Below, one piece after another: positions 39,881 to 50,008 of a stretch of DNA of 64,000 bases. The translations under genes and the position numbers were made by a program. Origin of the DNA: Streptomyces paradoxus (GTDB taxonomy: Bacteria > Actinomycetota > Actinomycetes > Streptomycetales > Streptomycetaceae); contig NZ_JACHGV010000001.1 of NCBI RefSeq assembly GCF_014202475.1, positions 490,186-554,185 of the forward strand, in the 5' to 3' direction. The notes beneath the pieces were generated by a model. The model did no database searches and was not told the origin of the DNA. It saw nothing but the letters and a program-made list of their open reading frames with translations. The stretch's first letter is position 1. Each line of letters opens with the position of its first letter.

Positions 39881-41017
39881 GTGACAGACGCGCCGACGCA
39901 CGCTGCCGACACCGGTACGGACGAAGCCGACGACGCCGCCGACCGGAAGGTCGTCGAGCAGGAACAGTCCGAGATCAAGGACTTCGTCAAGGGTCTGAGC
40001 GCGGACGACATCAAGTCGGGCAACTGGTTCACCAAGCTCGCCGCTCACGCCATGAACGCGTACACCGAGAAGGTCGACTGGCAGTACTTCCAGGACCGTT
40101 ACGAGGGTGTGCCTGCGGACGTCATCGTGGATCAGCGGATCAAGATGGCGTCCCGGTACGCCGCGCTCGAAGGCGGGCTCTCCGCCGGGGCGTACACCGC
40201 AACCGTCGCCGCCACCATCGGCACCGCCGGGGGAGCCTCCCCCGCGACCGTCCCCGCGGCCGTGGCGACCGTGATGGTCGACGTCGCGTTCATCTCCCAG
40301 CTCCAGCTCCGCCTGGCCTACGACATCTCCGTCCTCTACCGGGTACCGATCGACGTGCACGACCCCGAGGACCTGTGGAAGCTCATCCGCGTGGCCTTCA
40401 CCATCAAGAGCGGGGAAGCGGCCAACAAGACCGTGACCAAAGCGATCCCGGTCATGGTGCGACCGTTGGTCAAGCGGTTCTACTCGGGATCGGTGCTCAC
40501 CGCCGGGAAGGCGCTCCCCGTCGTCGGGAAGCATCTCCTCCAGCGCAACGTCATCAAGATCGGCATCCCTCTGGTCGGCGTCCCCCTTGCCGTCCTGCTG
40601 AACCGCTACACCACGCTCGTCGCCGGCCGGCACGCGCGGGCCGTGTTCCGGAACGAGGCGCGGGTGATCGAACTCGCCGAGGGACTGAGCGAGCGCAGCC
40701 GGCACCCGCAGTTGATGCTGTGGGTCGCGTGGCTCGTCCTCAGGACGAACGCGAAGACCAAGATCGCCGATGACGAAGCACTGCTGATGCGGCACCTCGT
40801 GAGGCTGGTCAGGGAGCGGCACGAGGTGGTCGACGAGAAGCTGGCGAACGTCGTCGACATCGACCCCGCCGAGGTGTGGAAGCGCGTGGACGCCGAGCCG
40901 GGCGATCTCGGCGACGTTCTCGACGCGGCGGAACGCGTGGCCACCGTGGACGGTGACGTCGACTCCCGTGAGAAGGCGGTCCTCGCGGAGCTTCGGGAGC
41001 GGTGCCACCGGGGCTGA
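39881..41017 (+). CDS. EcsC/TerB-like membrane-associated protein
   Basis: 378 residues. An acidic N terminus is followed by NWFTKLAAHAMNAYTEKVDW, a hydrophobic stretch of about 60 residues around VAATIGTAGGASPATVPAAV, and LRLAYDISVLYRVP, which recall the EcsC family. The C-terminal ~50 residues (VLDAAERVATVDGDVDSREK) fit the acidic TerB-like helix with the aDGxv..E signature. GTG start behind a GGGGGAA site; an upstream GTG-type start is less convincing. It lies between the two RsbW-like copies. TerB/EcsC-like proteins are tied to membrane stress, but the role here is unknown. Confidence 0.65.
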   Translation: MTDAPTHAADTGTDEADDAADRKVVEQEQSEIKDFVKGLSADDIKSGNWFTKLAAHAMNAYTEKVDWQYFQDRYEGVPADVIVDQRIKMASRYAALEGGLSAGAYTATVAATIGTAGGASPATVPAAVATVMVDVAFISQLQLRLAYDISVLYRVPIDVHDPEDLWKLIRVAFTIKSGEAANKTVTKAIPVMVRPLVKRFYSGSVLTAGKALPVVGKHLLQRNVIKIGIPLVGVPLAVLLNRYTTLVAGRHARAVFRNEARVIELAEGLSERSRHPQLMLWVAWLVLRTNAKTKIADDEALLMRHLVRLVRERHEVVDEKLANVVDIDPAEVWKRVDAEPGDLGDVLDAAERVATVDGDVDSREKAVLAELRERCHRG

Positions 41018-41090
41018 CCCCGGCGTGCGGCAGCACTCTCGCGCCGCTCCCCGTCGCGACCCCGCGTCCGTGTACAGGGTGGGGCGGTAC

Positions 41091-41570
41091 AGGCGTCGCT
41101 CCTGGTGACACGCCCGGCCCGGCCGCAACGCTGACCGCATGCACACACCGCTTTTCCCTCCCCTCGGAGCCGCGGGGGCCCGTGAGTTCGCGATGTCGTT
41201 CACGTCGACCCGACGGGGCGCCCGCCTCGCCCGGCTGTTCGTCGCGCAGTGCCTGGACTCCTGGGGCCACCCCTACATCAGCCACGTCAACGAGACGCTG
41301 ACCCTGATCGCTGCGAAGTTGTGCGCCAACGCCGTACGGCACGGGCACGTCCCCGGACGGGACTTCCACGTCCGGCTGGCCGCCGAGACGGACTGCAGGC
41401 GGCTGCGCCTGGAGGTCTCCGACACCCGCGCGGAACGCCGGCCCGCCGTCACCAGCCCCACGGCCCCCGACGCCGAGTCCGGCCGGGGCCTCCTCCTCGT
41501 CGCAGCTCTGGCCGACGACTGGGGCGTCACCGACCGTCGCTCCGGCCCCGGCAAGACCGTGTGGGCGGTG
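41091..41570 (+). repeat. duplicated RsbW-like unit, copy 2 (with upstream DNA)
   Basis: This segment repeats about 38940-39430 in direct orientation. Similarity starts upstream of the genes at TACAGGCGTCGCT-CTGGTGACACG, so the promoter region was duplicated with the coding part. Confidence 0.65.
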
Positions 41571-41666
41571 CTGAACACCGCGTCGAGCAGACCGCCCGGC
41601 ACCCGTCCGCAGACGCAAGCACCGGTCTCCCCGGAGCGCCCCGTCGGACTGCCGCCGAGCCGGTGA
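41139..41666 (+). CDS. RsbW-like ATP-binding protein, copy 2
   Basis: 175 residues, very similar to the gene at 38991. The shared core includes FTSTRRGARLARLFVAQCLD, LIAAKLCANAVRHGHVPGRD and LLLVAALADDWGVTDRRSGP. In the N-box Glu of copy 1 (AAELCAN) is Lys here (AAKLCAN). The Glu normally helps position the catalytic water or Mg in GHKL ATPases, so copy 2 may have lost ATPase activity while keeping partner binding. It also has a longer C-terminal tail. Confidence 0.82.
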   Translation: MHTPLFPPLGAAGAREFAMSFTSTRRGARLARLFVAQCLDSWGHPYISHVNETLTLIAAKLCANAVRHGHVPGRDFHVRLAAETDCRRLRLEVSDTRAERRPAVTSPTAPDAESGRGLLLVAALADDWGVTDRRSGPGKTVWAVLNTASSRPPGTRPQTQAPVSPERPVGLPPSR

Positions 41667-41756
41667 CAACCGGCCCCACGCCCACGACGGCAGCGCACCG
41701 AACCGACGGCGCAAGGTATGTGCGGTCGGGGCGATCCTGTTCAGTTGGCTCGAGGC

Positions 41757-42290
41757 CTACCCGGCATCACTTCTCGTGGCCTCGGATCCAGTCGGCTCCA
41801 TGGACCTCGTGCCTGTGCTCTCGCCCTTCTTGCCCGCCTCGATGGAGGCGTGGCGCCGCCGTAGAAGCTCGGCACGCTCCTCGTCCGGAATCGTCATCGA
41901 CTCGGCGAGCACGGCGGCGAGCGCGTCCACTTGAGTGGTGTCGATGTCGGCGCGGAAGAGCCACCGGATGCTTTCGTCGCGCGTGATGAGGTCGATCGCC
42001 AGGCACTCACTCTGGTCCTGTGTCGCTGCTCGGACGTATCGCGCTCGGTCGATCGGGATTTCCTGACGGATCTCGCCCTGCTCGAGGAACGCTTTCGTCT
42101 GGGTGATGATGATGCGGCGGTCGGTGACGGCGACCAGTGTCTTCGCCGCGGCCTTGTCCCTCGTTGCCGCCAGTTTCTCCTTCGCCCCGCCGATGATCGC
42201 GAAGATCGAGCCGAGGGCGTCGAGCTGGTCGTGGAAGCCGAGGACACGCAGGGTCTCACCGAATCCCGGGCCCGATGTCAGTGACTCGGC
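41757..42290 (-). pseudogene. PH-like domain protein gene without a usable start codon
   Basis: The frame encodes GETLRVLGFHDQLDALGSIF, TLVAVTDRRIIITQTKAFLE, IPIDRARYVRAATQDQ and LITRDESIRWLFRADIDTTQ, a pattern typical of bacterial PH-like (bPH) domains, then a charged C-terminal tail ending at 41757. It is open for 177 codons back to a TAG at 42291-42293, but no ATG, GTG or TTG exists before the domain. Either a rare start (CTG at 42281-42279) is used or the 5' end was deleted. It precedes the head-to-head fragment starting about 42391. It could have belonged to the adjacent operon. Confidence 0.6.
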
Positions 42291-42390
42291 CTAGCCTTCT
42301 CTCCGTGTCCGTTCACCCCGCACCGGACCGCGCGCGGACAGGACGGAGGGCGCAGCAGCGCGGGCACCGCATTCGGTCCACGCCCCGCGC

Positions 42391-42801
42391 GCTGACCTGC
42401 TCGGGTTCGTCGTCCACGAGGACCTGGACGGCTTCACCGACGCCCAGTACGACCACATCCGTACGGCACTGACCGACGAGTTCGCCCGCCAGTGCCAGGA
42501 GTTCCGGTCGGCCATCGCGCTCGCCGCGTGGGAGAGCGAGGGCTGGCTGCTGCTCTTTCCGGACGCATTCCCTCACGTCCGCCCGCGCTGGAAGGTCCCC
42601 GACCGTCTGCTCGACAAGGACACCGGCCGAATCAAGGACGCCAAGGAGGAGCTGAAGCGAGGGCTCGGCTCACCGGTCTTCCGGGAGAGCGACGGCCCCA
42701 CGGTCGCCCGCGAGGCGCTGCGGCACCGGCTGATCCCGTCCCCGCGTGGCACCAACCGCTCGTACGCGGACTTCGTCGGCGATCTCGCCGGCTGGAGCTG
42801 A
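42391..42801 (+). pseudogene. hypothetical gene fragment, 5' end missing
   Basis: Frame 1 encodes a convincing protein of about 136 residues: LLGFVVHEDLDGFTDAQYDH, IALAAWESEGWLLLFPDAFP, DRLLDKDTGRIKDAKEEL and GTNRSYADFVGDLAGWS, stop at 42801. The preceding 90 bp in frame are Arg/Pro-rich and not protein-like, and there is no start codon back to a TAG at 42292. Family not recognised. Its 5' end abuts that of the equally start-less PH-like gene. Confidence 0.55.
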
Positions 42802-42953
42802 CCACCGGTCACGAGAAGGCAGGCATACGGTGTCCTTCATACCGTTGCCTGTCAGCGGTCGTGGACTGTCAGCGCCAGGGGGCGCGTGTCCCGCCGGTGG
42901 AGGACGAGCTCCGGCCGAACGGATCGGTCGCAGCCCGCGAAGGCCCCGCCGTC

Positions 42954-43691
42954 TCACCTGGGGCGTCGGAACAGCATCAGCAGAGAGAGCCCGCCGATCA
43001 CGGCCGTCACCGGCCACATCCTGAGCGCCGACGGTCCCAGTGCTGTCAGCGCGGCGAAGCCGTAGACAGCGGCCGACCATCCCAGCAGTGCGTGGAAGGC
43101 GGCGGGCAGCGCTCTGGACCACCGCAGGGCGAACGCCGCGGCCACCGCGATCGCGGGGTACAACCACTTTTTCTCCACGGCGGGCCCGCTGAGGAACACG
43201 TACTGGACCAGGTCGCGGTACCAGGGTGCGGCCTCCTCCCGCGCGGCGAGTTCGGCGGGCCATGGCCAGGACAGGCGGACTTCATCGGCGAGTTCGAGAG
43301 GGAGCTGCCAGCCTGTGGTCAGCAGGACGGTCCACAGCAGTGCGCTGAGGGCGGCGGCGTGACCGAGACGGCTGGGCTCGCCTGTGCCGAACCGGGGAGT
43401 TCGGTTCGCGGGCGCTCCGCCGCCCCGTGATGTCGGCGCACTCCGCCTCGGGACCGGACGCGGCTTCGAGGGCTGATCAGGCGCACGCCGGGGGCGCGGC
43501 GGCGCGGGCTGGAGGTGCGTCGCGGTCCGGGGGCGGAGGTTCGCGGGTGCCTGGTTCTGCTCGTCCAGGCGTCGCTGACGTGCCTCGCGCATGCGTCTGA
43601 GCTGTTCATCTCCCATGATTCCCGGGTGCTCCGTGTTCATTCGTTCGATCGCAGGCGCCTGCGTGGTCGGCCCTGGGGAGGGATGGGGCAC
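42954..43691 (-). CDS. membrane protein, last gene of the kinase/E2/E1 operon
   Basis: 245 residues (start uncertain: GTG 43691, or ATG 43640 at MNTEHPGIMGDEQLRRM). A basic helical and Pro-rich N-terminal half precedes about four membrane segments (AAALSALLWTVLLTTGWQL, LYPAIAVAAAFALRW, HALLGWSAAVYGFAAL, VTAVIGGLSLLMLF). It begins 43 bp after the JAB-E1 stop on the same strand. No known family recognised. In this context it may be the membrane anchor or effector of the conjugation-like system. Confidence 0.7.
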   Translation of the reverse strand: MPHPSPGPTTQAPAIERMNTEHPGIMGDEQLRRMREARQRRLDEQNQAPANLRPRTATHLQPAPPRPRRAPDQPSKPRPVPRRSAPTSRGGGAPANRTPRFGTGEPSRLGHAAALSALLWTVLLTTGWQLPLELADEVRLSWPWPAELAAREEAAPWYRDLVQYVFLSGPAVEKKWLYPAIAVAAAFALRWSRALPAAFHALLGWSAAVYGFAALTALGPSALRMWPVTAVIGGLSLLMLFRRPR

Positions 43692-43733
43692 GGGCAGCGC
43701 CTGTGAAGTCGGCAGGGTGTGCGGGGCGGGCGA

Positions 43734-45818
43734 CTACCGGGAGCCGGAGCCGGAGACCGCCCGGCGGGCACGGAGAGCCTGCTGCATCTGTTCCGTGGTC
43801 GCCGAGTCCTTGGCATCGCCGTGGTACTCCAGCGGGTCGACGCGGCGGGCTTCGTCACCGCAGACCGGACAGTCCGGGCGTGGTCCGGTGCGCACCCAGA
43901 TGCTCTGGAAAGCATGCTGGCCGGGCACGTTTTCCATGACCTTCGGGAAGAACCAGTGGTCAGGTTCCATGGCCATCAGCACCATCGGCAGGTGCTCCGC
44001 AAGGGGTTTCGCCAAGAAGCGAGTGATCCGGTCCTGCGCATCGTCGTGGAGCAGCGCCAGGGCGATCTTCGCGCCGGACGAGGAGACATGCTGGATGTCG
44101 GGCAGGAGTCCGGGGACCGCGAAGCTGCGGCCGGTTCCGTAATCCGTGGGCGGCCGCATTCCCAGGTTCCCCAGCGTCTCGCGGACACCCCCGGTCGAAC
44201 ACGCCCAACACGGCAGCGACGGCCTGGAGAAGACCACCTCGCCGCCGGCCGCACCCTCGTAGAGCCCGACGAAGACGGCGGGCTTGCCGAACCAGTAGGC
44301 CAGATGGTTGAGACGCTGCTGGGCGGCGTTGTCGTCGGTCGCGGCGATGATCAGATCGACGTTCGGCAGCGTCTTCCTCCAGTGCTTCGGCTTGATGTCA
44401 TCGACGCTCGCCTTCCAGGCCCGCGTCCTGATGCCGGGGTGGACGTTCCGCAGGTGACGAGCCGTTGCGTTGGCCTTCGGCGAGCCGATGTCATGGGCGG
44501 TGAACAGTGAGCGGCCGATGTTGGCGGCTTCGACGCGATCAGGGTCCACGACGGTCATCCGGCCTACGCCGGACCTCACGAGCACGTCGGCGAGATAGGA
44601 ACCGACCGATCCCGCGCCCACCAGCAGGACGTGGCGGTCGGCCAGAGCCGGCGACAGGAGGCCGCCGGTACGCGCGAACAGCGCCTGTCCGAGGGACGTG
44701 CGGCCGGTGAGACCGAACCACGCGCCGACCCGGCCCAGCATGCCGCGCCGGGCGGGACGGCCGGGCACCGCCGAGGCACCCGGTGCCGCGGGTGTGCCGG
44801 GCGCCGGCCGAGTGCCGGGATCCGGCAGAGCACCGGACACCGGCATCGTGCCGGTGTCCGGTCCCGTCGCGCGAGAGGCGGCGGCCTCGCGGGCGACTGG
44901 CCATGCGTGCCCGGCCGGGGCAAGCGGCCGGTGACCTCCCTCTGCCGGTGCCGCAGCTGCCTCCGGTGCCGCTTCCACTGACGCTTCCCCACCTTCCGGG
45001 GCCGGGGGCGTCGTCGCCGTGCCGTTCGCCTCCCGACCCCCCGGCGACGGCAGCCCGTTCACCCCGTTCATCGTGCGGAGCACGGACTGGAGCGCACCTG
45101 CCAAACGGTCGACGGGAGGGGACGCGAGGTCCCACGGCAGCGCGCGCACGCCAGCTCCGTCAAGACTGTCGAGGGCGTACACCACGGGCGCGGTGAAGGG
45201 GAAGTGCGCCGTCACGAAAAGGTGCCGGCAAGGCCCGAACAGATCATCCGGAAGCGGCACGCTGACGCCCTGGACGTCGTCGAGCACCTGCACCGTGCTC
45301 TCGGGGAAGGGCAGACCGGCCCGTTCGACGGCTGCGCGCAGGGGGATGCGGATCGGGCGCATTCGCTCCAAGGTGAACCGGGGGCCGTCGAACGTGCCGC
45401 AGAAGAACGAGATCCGGACCCCCGGGGATGTGCGCAGTTCGTGCGGCCCGAGCGCACTGCCGCCGTCGTGCGTGACGATCGGCCCGATGTACCGGCCAAG
45501 CTCCGGATTGGCCTCGAGGGCCGTGGCGAACTCGTGCCGGTCCTGATAGGAGGGCTGGGGCGTTCGGGCGGGGTGGGAGTGCACGATGCCCTTGAAGCGT
45601 TGCACACCGGACTGCTCGCGCTGGGTGATCTCGTCGAGCAGCCACTGCGAGTTCTGGTACTCGATGCGGGTCACACGGGCGGTGGGGTCATGGATGAACG
45701 AGGTCACCACGTCCTGGCCCCGGAGCCCGAGCAAGGCGCCTCCCTGCTCGGGCTGCACGGCCCCGAGGGTTCCGTCCAACGCGTCGAGGACGAAGTCGAA
45801 GATGCGGACAGGCAGCAT
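43734..45818 (-). CDS. JAB (JAMM) protease-E1 (ThiF) adenylyltransferase fusion
   Basis: 694 residues. N terminus: a JAB/MPN deubiquitinase-like domain with Glu24 (PEQGGALL) and the full JAMM motif H80-S-H82-x10-D93 (GIVHSHPARTPQPSYQD). Residues ~260-360 are an Ala/Pro/Gly linker. C terminus: an E1-like domain with GAGSVGSYLADVL (401-413), D425, the adenylation Arg in NIGRSLF (436), Lys448 (GSPKANA) and TDD (494-496), then CWAC (537-540) and a later CPVC, likely one zinc site. The E2-like gene is upstream. ATG start with GAGGAG before it. Predicted to activate a ubiquitin-like tail and to cleave such conjugates; no ubiquitin-like gene is visible nearby. Confidence 0.88.
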   Translation of the reverse strand: MLPVRIFDFVLDALDGTLGAVQPEQGGALLGLRGQDVVTSFIHDPTARVTRIEYQNSQWLLDEITQREQSGVQRFKGIVHSHPARTPQPSYQDRHEFATALEANPELGRYIGPIVTHDGGSALGPHELRTSPGVRISFFCGTFDGPRFTLERMRPIRIPLRAAVERAGLPFPESTVQVLDDVQGVSVPLPDDLFGPCRHLFVTAHFPFTAPVVYALDSLDGAGVRALPWDLASPPVDRLAGALQSVLRTMNGVNGLPSPGGREANGTATTPPAPEGGEASVEAAPEAAAAPAEGGHRPLAPAGHAWPVAREAAASRATGPDTGTMPVSGALPDPGTRPAPGTPAAPGASAVPGRPARRGMLGRVGAWFGLTGRTSLGQALFARTGGLLSPALADRHVLLVGAGSVGSYLADVLVRSGVGRMTVVDPDRVEAANIGRSLFTAHDIGSPKANATARHLRNVHPGIRTRAWKASVDDIKPKHWRKTLPNVDLIIAATDDNAAQQRLNHLAYWFGKPAVFVGLYEGAAGGEVVFSRPSLPCWACSTGGVRETLGNLGMRPPTDYGTGRSFAVPGLLPDIQHVSSSGAKIALALLHDDAQDRITRFLAKPLAEHLPMVLMAMEPDHWFFPKVMENVPGQHAFQSIWVRTGPRPDCPVCGDEARRVDPLEYHGDAKDSATTEQMQQALRARRAVSGSGSR

Positions 45819-45859
45819 GCAGGGGTCTCCTCAGCGGCTGGGGCAAAGCCCGGGGAACT

Positions 45860-45887
45860 CCGGCAGTCCGCGACCGCGGACTGCCGG
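45860..45887 (-). terminator. strong hairpin between E2-like and JAB-E1 genes
   Basis: Perfect 13-bp inverted repeat (CCGGCAGTCCGCG and its complement) with a 2-base centre in the 153-bp gap. It may weaken or process the transcript between the two genes, or protect the 3' end of the upstream part. Confidence 0.5.
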
Positions 45888-45971
45888 ACCTTCTCACGGC
45901 GGTGCTCTGGGAACTCGCTGCGGGCCCCTGTGGCTTCAGCCGTGCTGTCAGCGGTACGGAGATCTGCCGCG

Positions 45972-46538
45972 TCACTGATTGTGATTGAAGGGGAACGAAT
46001 GCCCCATCTGTACGAAGTCGACACCCAGTGCCCACACGGCCGACCGCGAGTACGCGGTCTCCAGGTCGGGCATGCCACTGCCGGAGCTGCTGCTCAGGCA
46101 GATCTTGCCGCTCTTGTACAAGTGGTTGCCGTGCTGGTCGAGCTTCGGAACGCTCTCCAGCGGTGGATCGAGCAGCCGCACGTCGTACTGCGTGCCGTTG
46201 AACGTCGCGCACATCACGTAGGTGTTCCCGAACTCCGTCGCGATGCTGTACACCCACCCCTCCGCGCCGGGGGTGTCCTCGTAGTAGGCGTTGGCGGGCA
46301 GCTTTCGCCGTGCGACCCGCCGCTCCTCCGCCAAGCGCTGTGCCTTGCTGAGCACCGCGAACGTGCCATGGGGGACCTTGGACAGCGGTGCGTCCCCCTC
46401 ATCGCCGGTGCCCAGGCGGACCCGGCCGGTCCGGTCCACGTACACCTGCTGGTCGGGCACGGTGGGCGCCTCGGAGTTGCGTCGCTGGCTCGCGAAAAAG
46501 CTGTCGCGAACGGCGTTGAGGTCGTACATGTCTGCCAC
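45972..46538 (-). CDS. E2 (UBC)-like protein
   Basis: 188 residues with the bacterial E2 core: YVMCATFNGTQYDVRLLDPP, then YKSGKICLSSSSGSG, in which Cys147 is at the position of the E2 catalytic cysteine (G-x-[IV]-C-L). The C terminus is helical with VDFVQMGHSFPFNHNQ. The classic HPN triad is not obvious, as in many bacterial E2s. The first ~75 residues are charged and specific. GTG start. It lies between the kinase and the JAB-E1 gene, in the order of an E1/E2 operon. Target and modifier are unknown. Confidence 0.85.
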   Translation of the reverse strand: MADMYDLNAVRDSFFASQRRNSEAPTVPDQQVYVDRTGRVRLGTGDEGDAPLSKVPHGTFAVLSKAQRLAEERRVARRKLPANAYYEDTPGAEGWVYSIATEFGNTYVMCATFNGTQYDVRLLDPPLESVPKLDQHGNHLYKSGKICLSSSSGSGMPDLETAYSRSAVWALGVDFVQMGHSFPFNHNQ

Positions 46539-46614
46539 GAGCGGGTCGCCTTCTGCTCGAAGTGATGGAAAGGGGGACGCGGCCGGTGTCCGGGCGTCCG
46601 GGACGGCCCTGCCG

Positions 46615-48141
<1,527 letters not shown>

Positions 48142-48151
48142 GTCGTCAGGT

Positions 48152-48630
48152 TTATGACCATCCGTTTGCCTGAAATTTCACCCTAGAGGGTGATGGGCTC
48201 CCCGTGGTGCACGACAGGACCTCGGCACCCACAGGGAGCGCCCGCTTGAAGGCGTCTTCCGGCCGTGGTCGTCCTCCGGCCTCCGCGTCCGCCTGATGGG
48301 GCTCCGGCACCGCAGCCGGCCGCTGTGGGAGCGCCCGGCTGAAGTCCGGCAGTCGACCATGCATGTCCGAGAACTCCATGCGCCCACTGGAGGCCTGATC
48401 CTCCAGGTACCGCTGCGGAGCGTGCTCCAGGAACGGCGCGTAGGCGAGCGGACGGCCGCCCGGCGACTTCAAGTAGGAGAAGACACCCGGACTGCTCTTC
48501 AGGGACTTCATCTTCCGGACTTCGTCGTCGGTCAGCGTCCGGTAGAGCACCATCGCCCGCTCCCGGGGCTCACTCTGCTCGGGCTGCACGGACACCGTGA
48601 AGGGTGCCTGGGAGGCGTCGTACGCCTTGT
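48152..48630 (-). pseudogene. second, truncated copy of the TM-gene extracellular domain
   Basis: The frame SVQPEQSEPRERAMVLYRTL, then EVRKMKSLKSSPGVFSYLK and RPLAYAPFLEHAPQRYLED matches the protein encoded at 37860-38748. The N-terminal TM part is missing: sequence switches near 48630 to an istB remnant. At 48364 similarity ends after RMEFSD and unrelated residues (MHGRLPDFSRALPQRP) follow. It is a rearranged remnant. Confidence 0.65.
48364..48630 (-). repeat. direct repeat, copy 2
   Basis: Homologous, in the same orientation, to 38106-38375. It is bounded on one side by an istB remnant and on the other by unrelated DNA next to the kinase gene. Confidence 0.7.
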
Positions 48631-48639
48631 TGGAGTCAC

Positions 48640-49052
48640 CACAGCCACGTCGCCATCCGCCAGGGCGCAGGCATCCGCTTCGCCAAGACCAGCCGCATCC
48701 TGGCTGAGCTCGCCGGCGGCCACGCGGACCGCACCTGGGACAAGCGCATCCGCGAACTCATCCGCCCCGGCCTGCTCGCCCTCGACGGCTTCGCGATGCG
48801 GCGGCTGACCGCACCCCAGGCCGACGACCTCTACGAACTCTTCAGCGAGCGACGGAACCGGTGCTGATCATCACCAGCAACCGGGCGCCCGGCGACTGGT
48901 ATCCCCTCTTCCCCAACCCCGTCGTCGCCGAGTCGCTGCTGAACCGGCTGCTCAGCGCCAGCCACCGGGCCATCATGAACGGCCCCAGCTACCGGCCCGA
49001 CAAGCGACCGAAGAATCTCGCCGACAAACCCGGCACACCCTCGAAAGGCTGA
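48640..49052 (+). pseudogene. IS21-family istB (transposition ATPase) remnant
   Basis: Frame 1 encodes IRFAKTSRILAELAGGHADR, KRIRELIRPGLLALDGFAMR and ADDLYELFSER. Near 48862 the reading passes to another frame, LIITSNRAPGDWYPLFPNPV, MNGPSYRPDKRPK, ending at 49052. These are IstB C-terminal sequences. The Walker A part is deleted, Walker B reads ALDG instead of LDD, and a frameshift is present. No istA or terminal repeats were found, so it is dead. Confidence 0.8.
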
Positions 49053-49208
49053 TCAGATCACCGGCGGCCCCGCCTCGATCCGGCGCATTACCGGGGGCAG
49101 GCGGTCCAGATCGGGGCACGTCTGGACCTGCCGCTCGTCCCACCAAGTGGCGCCGGCGTCACGCAGCGGACCCGAGGTCCAAGCGAAGCCCGCGCGCTTC
49201 GGCTTCAC
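49053..49208 (-). CDS. small ORF, possible 3' remnant
   Basis: 51 residues from GTG at 49208, with GFAWTSGPLRDAGATWWDER and ending PVMRRIEAGPPVI. Coding-like composition; convergent with the istB remnant. Probably the tail of a longer gene interrupted by the rearrangement. Family not recognised. Confidence 0.35.
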   Translation of the reverse strand: MKPKRAGFAWTSGPLRDAGATWWDERQVQTCPDLDRLPPVMRRIEAGPPVI

Positions 49209-49276
49209 CGTTTTGTACAGCGGGAGAGGTTCGCAAGGTTGCCGAAGAGCGGCATGAGACCCGTAAGGTCACGGGA

Positions 49277-49948
49277 ATGACGGACGATCAGCAGCAGGAG
49301 CAGGCCGTGGCGGGCGCCTGGGCGAGGATCGAGAAGTGGCTGGAGCAGCACGCTCCGCGCTCCTACCGGATGCTTCCTGTGCCCGCCCCGGAGGCCGACA
49401 TCCGTGAGGTCGAGCAGGAACTCGACCTCACCGTCCCACCAGGCCTCAAGGCGTTCTACCGCCTCCGCAACGGCACGGGTCACCCCGGCGATTTCGGCTG
49501 GACACCCGAACCCGAAACCGGACTCCCCCCACAAGGACAGGAGACGGCCTGGCTGTTGCCGAGAAAGCATGGGATTCCTCCCGTGCAGCATCTGCCGTAC
49601 TGGGATGAAGGCCCTCACACGATCGGTATGCCGGACGACCCCATGGTGCGATACCTGGCGTTCGCCGCGACCGACCGCAGCGGTCTGTACGGGCTGTTCA
49701 CGGACTGCACACCAGGGCCGGGGTACGGACGGATCGGCACCTTCGAAGAGGCCGGCATTCCCAAGCTGGGCGTGTGGCCGTCGTTTGCCGACTACCTCAT
49801 CGAAGTCGCCGACGCCCTGTACGAGAACCGGGGTGTGGAGTACGCGGACGGACACCAGGACACGAAGGTGCCCGGTCTCGTCGATCAGGCGCTGGTGTGG
49901 GACGGGCCGGCACATCCGCGGGATCCGGACTGGACGCGCTTCGCATAG
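49277..49948 (+). CDS. SMI1/KNR4 (SUKH) family protein
   Basis: 223 residues. SUKH features: an N-terminal helix WARIEKWLEQHAPRSYRML, then APEADIREVEQELDLTVPPG, LKAFYRLRNGTGH, and a late VWPSFADYLIEVADALYE. SUKH proteins are often immunity partners of nuclease toxins, but also occur alone. Here it is convergent with a secreted NucA/NucB-type DNase across a terminator. Start ATG shortly after the 49.2-kb junction. Function not proven. Confidence 0.85.
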   Translation: MTDDQQQEQAVAGAWARIEKWLEQHAPRSYRMLPVPAPEADIREVEQELDLTVPPGLKAFYRLRNGTGHPGDFGWTPEPETGLPPQGQETAWLLPRKHGIPPVQHLPYWDEGPHTIGMPDDPMVRYLAFAATDRSGLYGLFTDCTPGPGYGRIGTFEEAGIPKLGVWPSFADYLIEVADALYENRGVEYADGHQDTKVPGLVDQALVWDGPAHPRDPDWTRFA

Positions 49949-49952
49949 CACC

Positions 49953-49984
49953 GTGGCCGGAGCACCACAGGGTGCTCCGGCCAC
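49953..49984. terminator. bidirectional terminator between SUKH and nuclease genes
   Basis: Perfect 14-bp stem (GTGGCCGGAGCACC/GGTGCTCCGGCCAC) with a 4-base loop, 4 bp after the SUKH stop and 24 bp before the end of the convergent nuclease gene. Confidence 0.75.
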
Positions 49985-50008
49985 AGGCTTGGTCAGTCAA
50001 GGGTCAGG

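Noticed and set aside
48604..49052. An intact IS21 element
   Set aside because: Only part of istB remains, with a frameshift and altered Walker B; no istA or terminal repeats were found.
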